Source: Mimachlamys varia
Lineage: Eukaryota; Mollusca; Bivalvia; Pectinida; Pectinidae
NCBI GenBank assembly: GCA_947623455.1
Contig: OX392529.1
Coordinates: 58,485,186-58,549,185, forward strand
DNA length: 64,000 nucleotides
Direction of reading: 5' to 3'
Shown here: one piece after another, positions 58,200 to 64,000 of the stretch
Numbering within the stretch: position 1 is the stretch's first letter
How the letters are laid out: the number at the start of each line of letters is the position of its first letter
The notes under the pieces: generated by a model
The model's database searches: none
The model's input: the letters and a program-made list of their open reading frames with translations, nothing else
What the model was told of the DNA's origin: nothing
Program-made: the position numbers and the translations under genes

Positions 58200-61100
58200 G
58201 AGTGGAGGTACTGTAAGATGTCCCTAGAGTGGATGTATTGTAGAATGTGCCTAGAGTGGGGGTACTGTAGAATGTCCCTAGAGTGGGGGTATTGTAACAT
58301 GGCCCTACAGTGAATGTATTGTAGAATGTTCCTTGAGTGAAGGTACTGTAGAATGTCGCTATGGTGGATTACTGTAGAATGTCGCTAGAGTGGCGGTATT
58401 GTAGAATGTCGCTAGAGTGGATGTACTTTAGAATATCCCTAGAGTGAGTGTACTGTAAAATGTTCCTAGAGCGGAGGTTCATGTGCCGTTAAATGTTCTA
58501 AGATTTAGGAAACTACATAATTACTCGAATTAATTACTGTCAAATGTACCTAGAGCGAGGTGTACTGTAAAATGTCCATGAGTGGAGGCATTGTAGAAAA
58601 TTCCTAAAGAAGAGGTACTGTTTAATGTCCCTATGGTGAAGCTACGGTAGAAATGTCCCTAGAGTGGAGGTACTGTAAAATGTTCCTAGAGCTGAGGTTC
58701 ATGTACCGTTAAATGTTCTAAGATTTTGGAAACTACATAATTACTCGAATTAATGATTACTAGAGTTAGAGTTTTGTAGAATGTCCCTAGAGTGGGATGT
58801 ACTGTAGAATGTCCCTAGAGTAGGGGGTACTGTTTAATGTCCATAGAGAAGAGAAACGGTAGAATGTCCCTAGATTGGGGATATACGGTAGAATGTTTCT
58901 AGAGTGTGGGCGTACTGTAGAATGTCCCTAGAGTAGGGGTACTGTTTAATGTCCCTATAGTGGAGATACTGTAGATTGTCCCTAAAATAGAGGTACTATA
59001 GAATGTCCATATAGGGGAGATACTGTAGAATGTTTCTAGAGTGGAGTTGAACTGTAGAATGTCCCTAGAGTAGAGTACTGTTAAATGTTCTTAAAGGGGG
59101 GTACTGAAAAATGTCCTTAGAGTGGAGTAACTGTAAAACGTCTCTAGAGTGGGAGTGAACTGTAGAATGTCCCTAGAATGAGGGTACTGTTTAATGTCCC
59201 TAGAGTGTGGGTGTACTGTAGAATGTCCCTAGAGTAGGAGTACTGTTTAATGTCCCTATAGTGGGAGTATTGCAAAATGTCCCTAGAGTGGAGGCATTGT
59301 AAAATGTTCCTAGAGCGGAGGTTCATGTGCCGTTAAATGTTCCTAGAGTGGGGTTACTTTAGAATGTCCCTAGAGTGGAGGTACTGTAAAATGTCCCTAG
59401 AGTGGAGGTACTGTAAAATGTCCCTAGAGTGGAGGTACTGTAAAATGTCCCTAGAGTGGAGGTACTGTAAAATGTCCCTAGAGTGGATGTATTGTAGAAT
59501 GTGCCTAGGGTAGGGGTACTGTAGAATGTCCCTAGAGTGGGGGTATTGTAACATGACCCTACAGTGAATGTATTGTAGAATGTTCCTTGAGTGAAGGTAC
59601 TGTAGAATGTCGCTATGGTGGATTACTGTAGAATGTCGCTAGAGTGGCGGTATTGTAGAATGTCGCTAGAGTGGATGTACTTTAGAATATCCCTAGAGTG
59701 AGTGTACTGTAAAATGTTCCTAGAGCGGAGGTTCATGTGCCGTTAAATGTTCTAAGATTTAGGAAACTACATAATTACTCGAATTAATAATTACTAGAGT
59801 TAGGGTTTTGTAGAATGTGCCTAGAGTGGGATGTACTGTAGAATGTCCCTAGAGTAGGGAGTACTGTTTAATGTCCATAGAGAAGAGAAACGGTAGAATG
59901 TACCTAGATTGGGGATATACGGTAGAATGTTTCTAGATTGTGGGCGTACTGTAGAATGTCCCTAGAGTAGGGGTACTGTTTAATGTCCCTATAGTGGAGA
60001 TACTGTAGATTGTCCCTAAAATAGAGGTACTATAGAATGTCCCTATAGTGGAGATACTGTAGAATGTTTCTAGAGTGGAGTTGAACTGTAGAATGTCCCT
60101 AGAGTAGGAGTGCTGTTTAATGTCCCTAGAGTGGGGGTACTGTAGAATGTCCCTAAAGTGGGAGTATTGTAAAATGTCCCTAGAATGGAGGTACTGTAAC
60201 ATGGCCCTTTATGTACTTTAGAATATCCCTAAAGTGAGTGTACTGTAAAATGTTCCTAGAGTAGAGGTACTTTAGAATGTTCCTAGAGCGGAGATACTGT
60301 ATAATGTCCCTGGATTGGAAATATTGCGGAATGTCCTAAGAGTTAGGGTACTGAAATATATCCCAAGACTAGGGGTACTGTAGAATGTCCCTAGAGTGGT
60401 AGGTACTGTAGAAAAACCCAAGAGTGTTGGATGCACTCCAGAATGTCCCTAGGGTGTGGGTACTGTAAAATGTACCTGTGTGGAGGTATTGTAGAATGTC
60501 CCTAAAGTGGGGGTGTACTGTAGAAGGTCCCTAGAGTGGGGATGTACTGTAGAAAGTCCCTAGGGTGGGGATGTACTGTAGAATGTCCCTAGAGTGGAGG
60601 TACATTTTGTACTGTAGTACATTTTGTACTGTAGAATGTCCCTAGAGTGGAGGTACATTTTGTACTGTAGAATGTCCCTAGGGTGTGAGTACTGTCAAAT
60701 GTACCTAGAGCGAGGTGTACTGTAAAATGTCCATGTGTGGAGGCATTGTAGAAAATTCCTAAAGAAGAGGTACTGTTTAATGTCCCTATGGTGAAGCTAC
60801 GGTAGAAATGTCCCTAGAGTGGAGGTACTGTAAAATGTTCCTAGAGCGGAGGTTCATGTACCGTTAAATGTTCCTAGAGTGGGGTTACTTTAGAATGTCC
60901 CTAGAGTGGAGGTACTGTAAAATGTCCCTAGAGTGGAGGTACTGTAAAATGTCCCTAGAGTGGATGTATTGTAGAATGTGCCTAGAGAAGGGGTACTGTA
61001 GAATGTCCCTAGAGTGGGGGTATTGTAACATGGCCCTACAGTGAATGTATTGTAGAATGTTCCTTGAGTGAAGGTACTGTAGAATGTCGCTATGGTTGAT

Positions 61101-64000
61101 TACTGTAGAATGTCGCTAGAGTGGCGGTATTGTAGAATGTCGCTAGAGTTGATGTACATTAGAATATCCCTAGAGTGAGTGTACTGTAAAATGTTCCTAG
61201 AGCGGAGGTTCATGTGCCGTTAAATGTTCTAAGATTTAGGAAACTACATAATTACTCGAATTAATAATTACTAGAGTTAGGGTTTTGTAGAATGTCCCTA
61301 GAGTGGGATGTACTGTAGAATGTCCCTAGAGTAGGGGGTACTGTTTAATGTCCATAGAGAAGAGAAACGGTTGAATGTCCCTAGATTGGGGATATACGGT
61401 AGAATGTTTCTAGAGTGTGGGCGTACCTACGTAGAATGTCCCTAGAGTAGGGGTACTGTTTAATGTCCCTATAGTGGAGATACTGTAGATTGTCCCTAAA
61501 ATAGAGGTACTATAGAATGTCCCTATAGTGGAGATACTGTAGAATGTTTCTAGAGTGGAGTTGAACTGTAGAATGTCCCTAGAGTAGGAGTACTGTTTAA
61601 TGTCCCTAGAGTGGGAGTACTGTAGAATGTCCCTAAAGTGGGAGTATTGTAAAATGTCCCTAGAATGGAGGTACTGTAACATGGCCCTTTATGTACTTTA
61701 GAATATCCCTAAAGTGAGTGTACTGTAAAATGTTCCTAGAGTAGAGGTACTTTAGAATGTTCCTAGAGCGGAGATACTGTATAATGTCCCTGGATTGGAA
61801 ATATTGCGGAATGTCCTAAGAGTTAGGGTACTGAAATATATCCCAAGACTAGGGGTACTGTAGAATGTCCCTAGAGTGGTAGGTACTGTAGAAAAACCCA
61901 AGAGTGTTGGATGCACTCCAGAATGTCGCTAGGGTGTGGGTACTGTAAAATGTACCTGTGTGGAGGTATTGTAGAATGTCCCTAAAGTGGGGGTGTACTG
62001 TAGAAGGTCCCTAGAGTGGGGATGTACTGTAGAAAGTCCCTAGGGTGGGGATGTACTGTAGAATGTCCCTAGAGTGGAGGTACATTTTGTACTGTAGTAC
62101 ATTTTGTACTGTAGAATGTCCCTAGAGTGGAGGTACATTTTGTACTGTAGAATGTCCCTAGGGTGTGAGTACTGTCAAATGTACCTAGAGCGAGGTGTAC
62201 TGTAAAATGTCCATGTGTGGAGGCATTGTAGAAAATTCCTAAAGAAGAGGTACTGTTTAATGTCCCTATGGTGAAGCTACGGTAGAAATGTCCCTAGAGT
62301 GGAGGTACTGTAAAATGTTCCTAGAGCGGAGGTTCATGTACCGTTAAATGTTCCTAGAGTGGGGTTACTTTAGAATGTCCCTAGAGTGGAGGTACTGTAA
62401 AATGTCCCTAGAGTGGAGGTACTGTAAAATGTCCCTAGAGTGGAGGTACTGTAAAATGTCCCTAGAGTGGATGTATTGTAGAATGTGCCTAGAGAAGGGG
62501 TACTGTAGAATGTCCCTATAGTGGGGGTATTGTAACATGGCCCTACAGTGAATGTATTGTAGAATGTTCCATGAGTGAAGGTACTGTAGAATGTCGCTAT
62601 GGTGGATTACTGTAGAATGTCGATAGAGTGGCGGTATTGTAGAATGTCGCTAGAGTGGATGTACTTTAGAATATCCCTAGAGTGAGTGTACTGTAAAATG
62701 TTCCTAGAGCGGAGGTTCATGTGCCGTTAAACGTTCTAAGATTTAGGAAACTACATAATTACTCGAATTAATAATTACTAGAGTTAGGGTTTTGTAGAAT
62801 GTCCCTAGAGTGGGATGTACTGTAGAATGTCCCTAGAGTAGGGGGTACTGTTTAATGTCCATAGAGAAGAGAAACGGTAGAATGTCCCTAGATTTTTGGT
62901 AGAATGTTTCTAGAGTGTGGGCGTACTGTAGAATGTCCCTAGAGTAGGGGTACTGTTTAATGTCCCTATAGTGGAGATACTGTAGATTGTCCCTAAAATA
63001 GAGGTACTATAGAATGTCCCTATAGTGGAGATACTGTAGAATGTTTCTAGAGTGGAGTTGAACTGTAGAATGTCCCTAGAGTAGGAGTACTGTTTAATGT
63101 CCCTAGAGTGGGGGTACTGTAGAATGTCCCTAAAGTGGGAGTATTGTAAAATGTCCCTAGAATGGAGGTACTGTAACATGGCCCTTTAGTAGAGGTACTT
63201 TAGAATGTTCCTAGAGCGGAGATACTGTATAATGTCCCTGGATTGGAAATATTGCGGAATGTCCTAAGAGTTAGGGTACTGAAATATATCCCAAGACTAG
63301 GGGTACTGTAGAATGTCCCTAGAGTGGTAGGTACTGTAGAAAAACCCAAGAGTGTTGGATGCACTCCAGAATGTCCCTAGGGTGTGGGTACTGTAAAATG
63401 TACCTGTGTGGAGGTATTGTAGAATGTCTCTAAAGTGGGGGTGTACTGTAGAAGGTCCCTAGAGTGGGGATTTACTGTAGAAAGTCCCTAGGGTGGGGAT
63501 GTACTGTAGAATGTCCCTAGAGTGGAGGTACATTTTGTACTGTAGTACATTTTGTACTGTAGAATGTCCCTAGAGTGGAGGTACATTTTGTACTGTAGAA
63601 TGTCCCTAGGGTGTGAGTACTGTCAAATGTACCTAGAGCGAGGTGTACTGTAAAATGTCCATGTGTGGAGGCATTGTAGAAAATTCCTAAAGAAGAGGTA
63701 CTGTTTAATGTCCCTATGGTGAAGCTACGGTAGAAATGTCCCTAGAGTGGAGGAACTGTAAAATGTTCCTAGAGCGGAGGTTCATGTACCGTTAAATGTT
63801 CTTAGATTTAGGAAACTACATAATTACTCTAGAGTTAGGGTTTTGTAGAATGTCCCTAGAGTGGGATGTACTGTAGAATGTCCCTAGAGTAGGGGGTACT
63901 GTTTAATGTCCATAGAGTGGAGAAACGGTAGAATGTACCTAGATTGGGGATATACGGTAGAATGTTTCTAGAGTGTGGGCGTACTGTAGAATGTCCCTAG
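58200..64000. repeat. ~1.48-kb higher-order repeats
   Basis: Landmarks recur at near-constant distance: CATGGCCCTTTATGTAC at 60,199 and 61,680 (variant at 63,178); GTGTTGGATGCACTCCAG near 60,423, 61,901 and 63,350; TGCCGTTAAATGTTCTAAG near 59,738, 61,216 and 62,722 (one C for T). Copies look almost identical, so the amplification is recent. Each contains a 17-bp tandem TACATTTTGTACTGTAG. Confidence 0.85.

Larger units (their letters stand above)
48811..64000. repeat. ~27-bp minisatellite, >15 kb, continues past the window
   Basis: Consensus unit approximately GTACTGTAGAATGTCCCTAG then AGTGGAG, with frequent G-run length changes, TTTAATG/AAAATG variants and one-base indels. It begins near 48,811 and reaches the last base. 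Because 27 is a multiple of three, both strands give spurious ORFs with 9-residue repeats (HSRDILQYL and GTFYSTPTL types). Earlier blocks (50,262; 50,650; 51,379) are duplicated, and the right half is built of longer units. Confidence 0.95.

Noticed and set aside
48810..63179. Many 60-90-codon ORFs with 9-residue repeats (HSRDILQYL and GTFYSTPTL types)
   Set aside because: The 27-bp unit is a multiple of three, so every stop-free unit gives a repeated peptide on both strands. Frames break at each indel.

Overview
This is eukaryotic, AT-rich, almost gene-free DNA that is saturated with transposable elements and tandem repeats. Several families point to a marine mollusc, most likely a bivalve. 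The signs are elements that begin AACAAGAGGCCC and end in a GGCCC/GGGCC hairpin followed by CTAA (pearl/Helentron-like), a tRNA-derived SINE, a FLYWCH-type transposase exon, and Ty3/Gypsy remnants. The species cannot be read from the sequence. No intact host gene, rRNA, functional tRNA or CRISPR array is visible.

Layout: (1) 1-2.9 kb is AT-rich and ends with a frameshifted SAP-domain exon on the minus strand. (2) 2,897-6,215 is a foldback-like element whose two inverted arms are built from ~200-bp tandem units. (3) 6,975-16,127 is a 9.15-kb element with ~108-bp, ~95% identical terminal inverted repeats. It holds a FLYWCH zinc-finger exon and a nested pearl/Helentron-like element with eleven ~145-bp units. 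(4) 17,543-26,410 and 28,939-35,882 are two copies, in opposite orientation, of one large element here called X. Each has long terminal inverted repeats and its own 7-bp target duplication (AAACGTC; GGGCTAT). Each carries three arrays of short palindromes made of ACGAAAAATGTAA and its complement. The left copy has a 3-kb insertion, B (21,993-24,955), with a 3-bp duplication TGA. The right copy shows the matching empty site. B itself holds a SINE with an 11-bp duplication, a MITE, and two inverted remnants of one gene.

(5) A ~200-bp tandem family (D) runs forward at 26.5-28.9 and 35.9-36.0 kb and in reverse at 40.6-42.3, 44.9-45.2 and 46.7-47.3 kb. It flanks an AT-rich centre with ~850-bp higher-order repeats. 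This looks like a ~21-kb foldback-type structure that was later hit by the right X copy, a 5'-truncated Ty3/Gypsy element (42,260-44,930, minus), a second Gypsy-like 3' coding fragment (45,192-45,647, plus) and small retroposon tails. (6) From 48.8 kb to the end is >15 kb of a ~27-bp minisatellite with ~1.48-kb higher-order repeats.

The recurring theme is large inverted-repeat elements whose arms are themselves tandem arrays, nested deeply enough that the order of insertion can be partly reconstructed. Boundaries were read by eye and can be off by a few bases. Copy numbers and periods are estimates.
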